From the NCBI RefSeq assembly GCF_000423125.1, contig NZ_AUHJ01000005.1:124001-188000 (forward strand): a DNA stretch of 64,000 nucleotides. Reading direction: 5' to 3'. Source of the stretch: Haliea salexigens DSM 19537. Its GTDB lineage: Bacteria; Pseudomonadota; Gammaproteobacteria; Pseudomonadales; Halieaceae. The position numbers and the translations under genes were made by a program. The notes beneath the pieces were generated by a model. That model was not told the DNA's origin and made no database searches. It saw only the letters and a program-made list of their open reading frames with translations. Below are positions 30,371 to 38,119 of this stretch, one piece after another (position 1 is the stretch's first letter; each line of letters opens with the position of its first letter).

Positions 30371-31924
30371 ATGCCTAGAAAACGAGCAGATGAGTTTCTA
30401 AGTGCAACTAAAACTGCTCTGAGGGAGAGAGTGAATGGGTTCTGCTCTAACCCTTCCTGCAGGAAGCTGACCCTCGGCCCTAAAGGACTCGAGGGCGTGA
30501 ACCGAATTGGCCAGGCTGCCCACATTCGTGGGGCCGCTCCTGGAAGTGCCCGATACGATAAGAATATGTCATCTCCGGAGAGACGCCACTTCGATAATGG
30601 AATCTGGTTATGCAACTTGTGTGCAAAAAAAATTGATAACGATGAAGACAAGTACCCAGTGAAACTGCTTGTTGAATGGAAAAAAACCACTGAGCAGTAT
30701 ATACAAGATAACGCGGGTAAAAGCTTTCCTAGTGAATCTGAGGCTATCCAAACGCTCACTCAGGGCCTGACCGGCTATCCCAGAAAGTACCTCCCAGATG
30801 CGATCGCCAGAATTCACAAGGTATCAGACGAAAGCCTCTCAGACTTAGACCCCAGGTTCTGGGCACGAACTTCATTCGGGAACGGCCAGTCAAGGATTCA
30901 ACTTGGAGCAAACGAGAACATTCATTTTTCCATCAAAGTCCAAGGCGAAAGTATTGCGGAATTTGCGTCTAAAATGACTCGCCTACAAGAGCATGGCACA
31001 CCACTGATCATGCGAACTGACGACATCCGATTAGAGGGCTCCGAGTTATTTGATCTGCTTCTTAACGATCAGTCGGGTGAACTGAAAATATCAAGCGACG
31101 AGATAGGCGCCATCCAGAAAATCTGGCTAACCGACCCAGTTTCAGGTACTCGTGAGTCATTCGATGATATACATGGACGTATTACGGCCGGCACTAGTAG
31201 TTTCACATTCCACGGAAGAGGTTGTGGAGGTATTCTGGAGCTTGAGTATCGAAAGTCTTTCTACAATGAAGCTGAGGAAGTAACCATCACTATCGGCTTA
31301 GACACCCAATCTTGGGAGCGGACCCTGCTTGAGGACTTAAGCTACCTCGAAAAATTAGTAGGGTTTTTCGGTGCTCTATCTAAAGGAGGAGAACTGACTA
31401 CTCAACTGGAAGTCGGTGGCGTAAAAATATTCGCATCCTCGCCGACCCGACTCGATGATTGGGGGTGGGCGATCGATACTGACTATAAATTGAAGTACCT
31501 CTACCATTGTGGAATCTTGTCCAGGAGATTTGGTCAGGGCATCCGTTACAGACCTGACATTGAATTCACTGCCGCAGATTACAACTACATACTAAAAATT
31601 TCTAGGATGATCCGAGAAGAAGGGAAGAGCTTATCGGAAACCAACTGGACATTGAGTTCTGATTCAACGATCGGTGACGATAGATCCATTTTCTTAGAAC
31701 TTGAAAACGACAACACCGGCCGCGCCCTAAAAATCATGGAACCACCAACAGTAATAACTATGCTCGAGCAAAGCTGCGAAATACCTGAACTAACTATCTA
31801 CATATCGTCGGCTGTTCCAACTATTGAGAGAGATGTTTCAAGCATGAGCGTAGGCGAAAGATTCTCAATCAATTGGCAACCAACAGCTAAATCTCAAATT
31901 ATGTACTCTTTTAGTACTCCCTGA
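30371..31924 (+). CDS. HNH-like zinc-finger protein with large uncharacterised C-terminal region
   Basis: 517 aa from the ATG at 30371, with AAAGG nine bases upstream; an ATG two codons earlier is also in frame. Residues about 20-95 look like an HNH module: Cys25-x4-Cys30, AAHIRG with His51, then FDNGIWLCNLCAKKID with Asn76, Cys81 and Cys84. The position that usually carries the last His (after the second Cys) is Ala85, so nuclease activity is doubtful. The other about 420 residues have no motif I recognise; they are mixed alpha/beta with no membrane segment. Codon use and GC differ from the chromosome. The location in a tRNA-borne element makes a defence role plausible (inference). Confidence 0.75.
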   Translation: MPRKRADEFLSATKTALRERVNGFCSNPSCRKLTLGPKGLEGVNRIGQAAHIRGAAPGSARYDKNMSSPERRHFDNGIWLCNLCAKKIDNDEDKYPVKLLVEWKKTTEQYIQDNAGKSFPSESEAIQTLTQGLTGYPRKYLPDAIARIHKVSDESLSDLDPRFWARTSFGNGQSRIQLGANENIHFSIKVQGESIAEFASKMTRLQEHGTPLIMRTDDIRLEGSELFDLLLNDQSGELKISSDEIGAIQKIWLTDPVSGTRESFDDIHGRITAGTSSFTFHGRGCGGILELEYRKSFYNEAEEVTITIGLDTQSWERTLLEDLSYLEKLVGFFGALSKGGELTTQLEVGGVKIFASSPTRLDDWGWAIDTDYKLKYLYHCGILSRRFGQGIRYRPDIEFTAADYNYILKISRMIREEGKSLSETNWTLSSDSTIGDDRSIFLELENDNTGRALKIMEPPTVITMLEQSCEIPELTIYISSAVPTIERDVSSMSVGERFSINWQPTAKSQIMYSFSTP

Positions 31925-32092
31925 TTAATTGCAATGTTCACTCATAATGGATCCAGTCCCGAGAACAAGTTAACCCCTTGCGCCAAGACCCCTTTAAGTA
32001 GATCACGTCAGTGCTCGGTGCGAACACGAGTCTGTATCGCCCTCGTCGAGGCATGCTCGAAGTTGGTCATTAACCTCGGGGCCGAGGTCATC

Positions 32093-32941
32093 TCATGTAC
32101 CGTCAGGTTTCGAAAAATCTTTTGCAGCTCCATCATCGACATAGTAACGCTGCTTAGCGTAGACGTATTGCCTCGCGCCTTGATCAATTCCCGGCATAAT
32201 GTCTTCCACCTCATTCTCCCATGAGTCAATTTCACTGAGCGGGTCATCAGTCCAGCTGTTTTGAGCTATGAATTCATATACTGCCACTACCGCTTGCAGG
32301 GGCAAATGATGAAGTTCTGGCTCCGGGTTGATGATGTTCAGCCCCATCCAACCTGCTGTTGTGGTGCTGTCAGTTCGAACAAATGCTTCGAAGAATGATT
32401 TTTCTCCCTCGGCAATGCCCTCCCAAGAGACATCACCGAGGAAGAAACCGGGAGGGAGACACTGTGATGCGAGACCATCCGGGGTATCGCATTGAAGCAT
32501 GTTAAACAACTCGTATCTTGTCCTAGCAATCTCAATAATCATCGCATTCTTCGTGTGCTGGGTAACTATACTCTCAGCGAGCTCCTGCGATTTCATAAGC
32601 AATCTGGCAGCATGCAGCCAATTGATACGGTCGTTATTGGGTCCTTGCAGTAGCTTTACTACTTGATCGAGTCCCGCTGACGCAGCCTCGAATGCCATAT
32701 CATCAAATTTACGTTGTCGCTCCTGTTCTTGACTGTATGAATCTCTTTGATATGTAAGCAGCGCCAGTATAATGCCGATGCCAATCAATAGTCCCGGAAG
32801 AATGTCCACCCTATCTTTCGATAAATGCGGTAAACGAGGAGGCGCAAAAACTTCCCATCCAATAGCGCCTATGGTGAGCACTGCAGAGCCAACAACTGTC
32901 CACCAGACAAATCTATTCACCATGCTTTGCAATCCTGTCAT
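32093..32941 (-). CDS. uncharacterised two-TM membrane protein
   Basis: 282 aa. Two hydrophobic helices near the N-terminus (about residues 11-31 and 46-64) are followed by a coiled-coil-like stretch (QRDSYSQEQERQRKFDDMAF) and a soluble domain rich in acidic residues to the end. The layout resembles small island-encoded membrane proteins whose soluble part faces the cytoplasm. No enzymatic motif is seen. Met7 has a better ribosome site (AGGA, 9 bases) than Met1, so the start may be 32923. It converges on the HNH gene, with 168 bases between stops in which nothing else is recognised. Confidence 0.65.
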   Translation of the reverse strand: MTGLQSMVNRFVWWTVVGSAVLTIGAIGWEVFAPPRLPHLSKDRVDILPGLLIGIGIILALLTYQRDSYSQEQERQRKFDDMAFEAASAGLDQVVKLLQGPNNDRINWLHAARLLMKSQELAESIVTQHTKNAMIIEIARTRYELFNMLQCDTPDGLASQCLPPGFFLGDVSWEGIAEGEKSFFEAFVRTDSTTTAGWMGLNIINPEPELHHLPLQAVVAVYEFIAQNSWTDDPLSEIDSWENEVEDIMPGIDQGARQYVYAKQRYYVDDGAAKDFSKPDGT

Positions 32942-33022
32942 ACGAGTTTTCCCACATTTCCAGCTTAATGCATCCAGATTTTGAGGAATGAAAATTCAAT
33001 CAAGCCGGTCACACGAGAGACA

Positions 33023-33415
33023 CTATTTCCGCCTACTGACCTTTGACTTATTGGCAGGTAGCAAGCTGGTGTATTTCTGGTACAGCTCAAACAAAAATGC
33101 CACTCTTTCCGCCTCGGTAGAGAACCTGCGCTTGCCGTAGGCGGCGTCAACACCGCGATCGAGCACCCGATGGGCATGGAGTAAGTCTGCAGGCATGACC
33201 AATGGATCAAAGAGGTCAGCCAGGCTGCTGTCCGAGTAATTGGCTCGGGCATCTAGCGTGGCCTGAGCCGCCATCTCGACAGCAGAGAATCTCTTTTCGT
33301 CTGGGTTTTCAGGCCAGGGAAAGTTGTTGTAGACAATGTTGGCAGAATAGCGATAGTCGCTCTTGATACGACCACAAACTGCTCTCATCCAGGGGTTGTG
33401 CATAATTGAAGTGGG
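33023..33415 (-). pseudogene. C-terminal remnant of a type IIG (MmeI-like) restriction-modification/DNA methyltransferase
   Basis: About 130 codons. The reading frame fits the end of MmeI/YeeA-like class I SAM-dependent DNA methyltransferases: PTSIMHNPWMRAVCGRIKS, then DYRYSANIVYNNFPWP, SSLADLFDPLVMP, LLHAHRVLDRGVD and a final FELYQKYTSLLPANK. The intact family is about 900 or more residues, with nuclease, methyltransferase and target-recognition parts upstream, all missing here. Upstream of 33415 the frame runs straight into the integrase fragment, so this is a deletion product. A short peptide could still be made from the ATG at 33403. Confidence 0.85.
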
Positions 33416-34127
33416 GCGACAGCAACAAGGCCGCTTTCACCACCGGGGTTCCTTCGAAGCTATCCATTGCCACCAGCAAGCGGCCCACCTGGGCTGGGTC
33501 AGTAATGGCGGCCCTGTGGATCTTCTGGCGCGGCTTGAGCGCCCCCTTCAGGTCGCTGCTGGGATCCCGCTGAGCGCGGCCGGTCACCACCGCATAGCGG
33601 AATATCTGCCCGGCTATCTGGCGGGCACGGTGCGCTGAATCGAGGGTGCCGTTGGCCTCCGCCTTCTTCAAGGCCGCTAGCAGCTCCTGGGGACTGATGT
33701 CGCCAACGGGGCGACTGCCCAGCCAAGGGGTCAGGTAGTTGGCGATGATGCTGTCGTTACGTTTTTTCGTAGTCTCGGCCTTGTCGGCAAGCCGGACCTC
33801 TACCCATTCCTGGGCCAGTGCCTCGAAGCTTTCAGCGGCAGCCAGGTGGCGGCTCAGTTTCTCCACCTTCCGAACTGCTCCCGGATCGATACCGCCGTCC
33901 AGCTTGTCCCTGGCCTCCCGGTGCTTATTCCGGGCGTCTTTGAGCGATCGTTCGGAGAACACGCCGACTGCGAGCGTCTTCCTCTTGCCGGCGTAGCGAT
34001 AGTCGTACCGCCAGTACCTGCGACCATTTGGCTGCACGAGGAGATAGAGCCCTCCCCCGTCAGCCAGCTTGTAAGCCGTATCTTGGGGTTTCGCCTGCTC
34101 GACCTGCTTTGCCGTCAGCTTTTCCAT
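33414..34127 (-). pseudogene. tyrosine integrase (P4/DUF4102 type), N-terminal part, truncated
   Basis: Starts at the ATG 34127 (MEKLTAKQVEQAKPQD). The N-terminal arm-binding DUF4102 domain is complete (LADGGGLYLLVQPNGRRYWRYDYR, in order), followed by most of the SAM-like core-binding domain (WLGSRPVGDISPQELLAAL). Similarity stops at TPVVKAALLLSP near 33414, just before the catalytic domain that would carry the Arg, His, Arg and Tyr residues. The same frame continues as junk to a stop at 33309. Full-length relatives are about 400 residues; here only about 238 are integrase-derived. Its position next to tRNA-Cys identifies the insertion target. Confidence 0.9.
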
Positions 34128-34254
34128 GTAGCCCCCTCTTGACGGTATTTTTTCGCTGGCAACCAAGCATACCGTCAGTTATACCGTCAAAATTGTCGGT
34201 ATCTACGTCAACACCAAATGACGTAATGGGACTCAGTATTACAGGCGAAATTCC

Positions 34255-34269
34255 GCAAAGCTAGTGTTT
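34255..34269 (+). repeat. possible integrase arm-site copy 2
   Basis: GCAAAGCTAGTGTTT ends 11 bases before the right att repeat and matches 13 of 15 bases with 29770-29784. Confidence 0.35.
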
Positions 34270-34280
34270 ATGGGGGTTTT

Positions 34281-34349
34281 CAGGCATAGCAATGCCCCGG
34301 CGTGATGCCGAAGTACGCTATTCAATAGGGAGATGGAGGCTCGGGTCGG
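34281..34349. repeat. right attachment repeat (attR), 69 bp, overlapping tRNA-Cys
   Basis: Identical to 29692-29760. Bases 34334-34349 are the last 16 nucleotides of the tRNA-Cys gene, including its encoded CCA; the other 53 lie downstream of the tRNA. An identical 3' end in the repeat is what keeps the tRNA intact after integration. Confidence 0.9.
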
Positions 34350-34407
34350 AATCGAACCGGCGTTGACGGATTTGCAATCCGCTGCATAACCACTCTGCCA
34401 CCGAGCC
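34334..34407 (-). tRNA. tRNA-Cys (anticodon GCA)
   Basis: 74 bases including the encoded CCA. The acceptor stem pairs GGCTCGG with CCGAGCC, the D arm is GCAGAGTGGTTATGC, the anticodon arm is GCGGATTGCAAATCCGT with anticodon GCA, and the T arm is CCGGTTCGATTCCGA (one pair irregular). It follows tRNA-Gly in the same direction 35 bases downstream, the glyW-cysT order of E. coli. It is the attachment site of the element to its left. Confidence 0.95.
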
Positions 34408-34442
34408 TTGATCGTTTCTGTACCAGACAGTACAGAAGGGGT

Positions 34443-34518
34443 TGGAGCGGGAAACCGGGTTCGAACCGGCGACCTCAACCTTGGCAAGGTTGCGCTCTAC
34501 CAACTGAGCTATTCCCGC
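34443..34518 (-). tRNA. tRNA-Gly (anticodon GCC)
   Basis: 76 bases including CCA. The acceptor stem pairs GCGGGAA with TTCCCGC, the D arm is GCTCAGTTGGTAGAGC, the anticodon arm is CAACCTTGCCAAGGTTG with anticodon GCC, and the T arm is GCCGGTTCGAACCCGGT. It lies downstream of pgsA, as glyW does in E. coli. Confidence 0.96.
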
Positions 34519-34567
34519 TTTACTGCTTCATCCCTGGTCGCCGGAACCTTTTAGGCTGCGCGCCCCG

Positions 34568-34613
34568 CCTCAACCATGGCAAGGTTGCGCTCTACCAACT
34601 GAGCTGTTCCCGC
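34568..34613 (-). pseudogene. 5'-half tRNA-Gly pseudogene
   Basis: 46 bases match the 5' part of the neighbouring tRNA-Gly (34473-34518) with two differences: acceptor 5' strand, D arm and anticodon arm including GCC. The similarity stops after the anticodon stem, and no T arm or 3' acceptor strand follows. One change lies in the anticodon loop. It looks like an unequal or partial tandem duplication left between pgsA and the intact gene. Confidence 0.85.
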
Positions 34614-34690
34614 GTCTCAAGTGACCCGGGGGTCGCGTGAGGGCGCCTATTCTAGGGCCTGTAACGTTCCTGTCAAGAACATTGCGGGGC

Positions 34691-35251
34691 TCAGTGCCCC
34701 TTCATCACCTCCACTGCGGCGCGCAGGTAAATCACCATGGACCAGAGGGTGAGCACAGCGGCGGCATACAGCATGAGGTAGCACAGCGCCTGCAGCCAAT
34801 TCTCGTGCACTACCGGGTCAATCGCCAGCAGGCCGATAATGGCAATCATCTGAAAGGCCGTTTTCACTTTGCCAATATAGGACACAGCCACTGAGGTGCG
34901 CTGCCCCAGTTCCGCCATCCACTCACGCAATGCGGACACCACAATCTCGCGACCAATGATAACGCTGGCAGCCAGGGTGAGCAGGATCGTGTTGTGCCGC
35001 TCCACCAGTAGCACCAGGGCCACGGCGACCATCAATTTGTCGGCTACCGGGTCCAGGAACGCGCCGAACTTGGTCATCTGCCCCAGGCGCCGCGCCAGAT
35101 AGCCGTCCAACCAGTCTGTCACCGCCGCCACAGTGAATACGCCCGCCGCGACGAGGAGATGGTGCTGAAACGGCAGGTAGAACACCACCACCAGCACCGG
35201 GATGAGGAAAATACGCATCAGGGTCAGCGCGTTGGGTATATTGATACTCAA
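34691..35251 (-). CDS. pgsA: CDP-diacylglycerol--glycerol-3-phosphate 3-phosphatidyltransferase
   Basis: 186 aa from a TTG at 35251 (LSINIPNALTLMRIFLIP), the length expected for PgsA. An upstream extension to 35329 overlaps uvrC and lacks similarity. The CDP-alcohol phosphotransferase motif DGYLARRLGQMTKFGAFLD (D-G-x2-A-R-x8-G-x3-D) is complete and followed by PVADKLM. Several membrane helices are present. It makes phosphatidylglycerol phosphate in the inner membrane. Its start lies 17 bases upstream of the uvrC stop complement, so the two are linked in one transcript. Confidence 0.95.
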   Translation of the reverse strand: MSINIPNALTLMRIFLIPVLVVVFYLPFQHHLLVAAGVFTVAAVTDWLDGYLARRLGQMTKFGAFLDPVADKLMVAVALVLLVERHNTILLTLAASVIIGREIVVSALREWMAELGQRTSVAVSYIGKVKTAFQMIAIIGLLAIDPVVHENWLQALCYLMLYAAAVLTLWSMVIYLRAAVEVMKGH

Positions 35252-35267
35252 AAGGACGTTTGCTCCA

Positions 35268-37094
35268 TTACTGGCCAGTGCCATGCAAGTGATCGTATAT
35301 CTGTTGCGCGAGGGTCGCACTAATTCCATTGATTTTTTTCAGCTCGTCGACGTTGGCATTGGCCACACCGCTGGCGCTGCCAAAGTGGCGCAGCAGCTCG
35401 CGGCGACGTTTTGCCCCCACGCCGGGGATACCCTCCAGCGAAGACCGTTGCCGCGCCTTGTCCCTGCGCGCGCGGTGCCCGGTAATGGCAAAACGGTGTG
35501 CCTCGTCCCGAATCGACTGTATCAGGTGCAGGGCCGGGCTATCGCCGCGCAACTGCTGCTCAGCACCGGTGTTCCCGCGGATCAGCGTCTCGAAGCCGGC
35601 TTTGCGGGTCACCCCTTTCGCAACCCCGACGACCTCGATGGTGTTCAACTGTAGCGATTCAAGCACCTGCAAGGCCTGCGCGACCTGGCCCTTGCCACCG
35701 TCGATGAACAGGATATCGGGCAGACTCGCCTCGCCCTCTTTCAGGCGTTTGTAGCGCCGCTCCAGAGCCTGCTGCATGGCGGCATAGTCATCGCCCCCGG
35801 TAATCCCCTCGATATTGAAGCGCCGATAGTCCGCTTTGCGCGGCCCGTTCTGATCGAATACCACACAGGAGGCAACCGTTGCCTCCCCGGAGCTATGGCT
35901 GATATCAAAGCATTCCATGCGCTCTGGTAGTGCGGGCAGGCTGAGCAGCTCCTGCAGCGCCTGCAGTCGCTCCAGTGTGGATTGCCGGCCTGCCAGGTGT
36001 GACTGCAGGTTGGTTACCGCAGTTTGGCGGGCCAGCTGCAACCACCGGGCGCGAGCGTCGCGGACGCTGGCGCGAATGCGCACCTTTCGGCCAGCCTGCT
36101 GGGTGAGCGCCGCCGCCAAGGCATCACTGTCTTCAGGCAGCTCGGTGACAATGATCTCACCCGGGATGGGGCGTCCGCCCGCCAGGTAGAACTGCGGCAG
36201 AAATGCCGCCAGCACTTCGGCACCTGTTTCGTCCAACTTGAGCGGCGGATACCAGGTTTTGCTGCCTAGAACCTGGGCGTTACGCACAAACAGCACTTGA
36301 ACACAGGCGCGCCCGCCCTCCACCGCCGCGGCAAGAATGTCGAGCTCCCCGCTGGCGCCTTCAATGCCCTGGCTCGCCTGCACATGCTGTAGCTGGCTTA
36401 TCTGATCTCTATATACCGCAGCTTTTTCATACTCCAGCGCGGCGGCGGCCTGCTCCATGTCATCCGCCAAACGCACCAGTAGCTCCTGCGACTTGCCACC
36501 GAGGAACAGCGCGGTGTTCTGCACCTGCTCGGCATAGTCTTCGGCAGAGACCAGGTTGACGCAGGGCGCGGTGCAACGATCGATCTGGTGCTGCAGGCAG
36601 GGCCGCGAGCGGTTGCGAAAGAAGCTGTCCTCACACTGGCGCACGCGGAACACCTTTTGCAGAAAATGCAGCGACTCGCGCACCGCGGAAGCCGATGGGT
36701 AAGGGCCGAAGTAACTGCCTTTGCGTCGCTTGCGCCCGCGATGCATGCTCAGGCGGGGAAACTCGTCTTCGCTCGACAGGAATATATAGGGGTAGGATTT
36801 ATCGTCTCGCAGCAGGATATTGTAGGGCGGTCGGTGACTCTTGATCAGGTTGTGCTCAAGCAGCAGCGCGTCCACTTCCGTTGAGGTCACGGTCACCTGA
36901 ATATCGTGTATGCGCGCGACCAGCGCCATGGTCTTGGTGGTCAGGCCACTGGCGCGGAAATAGCTGCTGACGCGTGCGCGCAGGTTGCGCGCCTTGCCGA
37001 CATACAGCAGTTCGCCATTGGCATCGTACATCTGGTACACACCAGGGCGCGTCGTGAGCTGCTTGAGAAAGCTCTCTGCGTCGAAGGTGCTCAC
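35268..37094 (-). CDS. uvrC: excinuclease ABC subunit C
   Basis: 608 aa. The N-terminal GIY-YIG nuclease (PGVYQMYDANGELLYVGKA near residues 17-35) makes the 3' incision. The cysteines around HQIDRCTAPC near residue 150, the UvrB-binding UVR motif (DDMEQAAAALEYEKAAVYRDQI, in order near 210), and the C-terminal endonuclease (FDISHSSGEATVASCVVF) follow. Tandem helix-hairpin-helix motifs close the protein (LEGIPGVGAKRRRELLRHFG). The GTG start overlaps the murB stop (GTGA). Confidence 0.97.
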   Translation of the reverse strand: MSTFDAESFLKQLTTRPGVYQMYDANGELLYVGKARNLRARVSSYFRASGLTTKTMALVARIHDIQVTVTSTEVDALLLEHNLIKSHRPPYNILLRDDKSYPYIFLSSEDEFPRLSMHRGRKRRKGSYFGPYPSASAVRESLHFLQKVFRVRQCEDSFFRNRSRPCLQHQIDRCTAPCVNLVSAEDYAEQVQNTALFLGGKSQELLVRLADDMEQAAAALEYEKAAVYRDQISQLQHVQASQGIEGASGELDILAAAVEGGRACVQVLFVRNAQVLGSKTWYPPLKLDETGAEVLAAFLPQFYLAGGRPIPGEIIVTELPEDSDALAAALTQQAGRKVRIRASVRDARARWLQLARQTAVTNLQSHLAGRQSTLERLQALQELLSLPALPERMECFDISHSSGEATVASCVVFDQNGPRKADYRRFNIEGITGGDDYAAMQQALERRYKRLKEGEASLPDILFIDGGKGQVAQALQVLESLQLNTIEVVGVAKGVTRKAGFETLIRGNTGAEQQLRGDSPALHLIQSIRDEAHRFAITGHRARRDKARQRSSLEGIPGVGAKRRRELLRHFGSASGVANANVDELKKINGISATLAQQIYDHLHGTGQ

Positions 37095-38119
37095 CGAACC
37101 TCCCCATACACGCGCGGCTCAAGCTCCAGCTGAACGCCAAACCGTTGCAGCACCGACACCTGAATTTCCTTCGCCAGCGCCAATAACGTCGGAGCGGCGT
37201 CCGCCCCGTAATTCACCAACACCAACGCGTGCCCGGGATGCACACCGACCGCACCCGCACGGTGGCCCTTCCAGCCTGTCTGCTCGATCAACCAGGCCGC
37301 CGCCAATTTACAGCTGTCATCGCTGGCAGGAAAAACAGGCAAGTCTGGATACTGGCGACGTAGAGTCTCGGCCAACCCGCGCGGCACAATGGGATTCTTG
37401 AAGAAGCTGCCCGCATTGGGCTCGCTAGCTGGATCAGGCAAGCGCGCCCGACGCAATGCCACAACCGTATCGAACACCTGCTGCGGTGTTGCGCTGTCGG
37501 TGCAACCGGCCCGCTTCAATGCGTCTGCCAGTGCCGGGTAGCTGGTATTGACTGTTGGTGTTCTTGCCAGTTGTAAATCCACCTGGGTGATGACGACACT
37601 GTCCACAAGGCGTTGTTTGAACACACTGTCACGGTAGCCGAACTCGCATTCGGCGCCGCTGAGCTTCAGGTAGCTGCCGTCGTTGATGCGCCTGGCGTGC
37701 ACCGCCACAACGAAAGACGCCAATTCACTGCCATAGGCACCGATGTTCTGAATGGGGGCCGCACCCACCGTGCCTGGAATCAGGGCCAGATTTTCCAGGC
37801 CGTAATATCCGCTGGTAAGCGACCAGACCACGAGGGCGTGCCAGCTCTCTCCAGCACCCACGCGCAGCGTGACGTACTCCCCGTTGTCTTCAACTACTTC
37901 CCGGCCAGGCACCTGCACCAGCAGCGCCAATGCGCGCAAGCGCGGCTGTAGCACAACGTTGCTGCCCTCCCCCAGTGGTAACACCGGCAGGGCTCTCGCG
38001 CGTGCCCAGGCCAGTGCCTCATTGACCTCGGTCAGCGAGCGTACGCTGTGCACGGCGGTTGCCTGGGAACACAGGCGCAAGCTGTTGGCTGGCTGTCCCG
38101 GCGGGTATTGCTCAGTCAT
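37091..38119 (-). CDS. murB: UDP-N-acetylenolpyruvoylglucosamine reductase
   Basis: 342 aa from the ATG at 38119, equal to the E. coli type I length; a longer open frame upstream overlaps the phosphatase gene. The FAD-binding region has LPLGEGSNVVLQPRL, the substrate region has GLENLALIPGTVGAAPIQNIGAYG, and the C-terminal part has EPNAGSFFKNP, where the Ser is the proton donor, and GVHPGHALVLVNYG. It reduces the enolpyruvyl group to lactate in peptidoglycan synthesis. It overlaps the phosphatase stop by 8 bases. Confidence 0.96.
   Translation of the reverse strand: MTEQYPPGQPANSLRLCSQATAVHSVRSLTEVNEALAWARARALPVLPLGEGSNVVLQPRLRALALLVQVPGREVVEDNGEYVTLRVGAGESWHALVVWSLTSGYYGLENLALIPGTVGAAPIQNIGAYGSELASFVVAVHARRINDGSYLKLSGAECEFGYRDSVFKQRLVDSVVITQVDLQLARTPTVNTSYPALADALKRAGCTDSATPQQVFDTVVALRRARLPDPASEPNAGSFFKNPIVPRGLAETLRRQYPDLPVFPASDDSCKLAAAWLIEQTGWKGHRAGAVGVHPGHALVLVNYGADAAPTLLALAKEIQVSVLQRFGVQLELEPRVYGEVR

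Larger units (their letters stand above)
29692..34349. mobile_element. small integrated element (genomic island remnant) at tRNA-Cys
   Basis: About 4.66 kb bounded by 69-bp perfect direct repeats, the right one running into the 3' end of tRNA-Cys. Inside are a coiled-coil membrane protein, an HNH-like protein, a two-TM protein, the tail of a type IIG restriction-modification gene and the front of a tyrosine integrase reading away from the tRNA. The middle is clearly lower in GC (one 60-base line counted gave 47%) than the flanks. Because the integrase lacks its catalytic half, the element cannot excise on its own. Confidence 0.85.

Noticed and set aside
31934-32224. Short plus-strand frame after the HNH gene
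   Set aside because: It is mostly antisense to the two-TM protein gene and shows no ribosome site or recognisable sequence.
34418-34435. LexA-like palindrome CTGTACCAGACAGTACAG between the tRNA genes
   Set aside because: The CTG and CAG half-sites are 12 apart instead of 10, and it lies inside a tRNA transcript rather than at a promoter.
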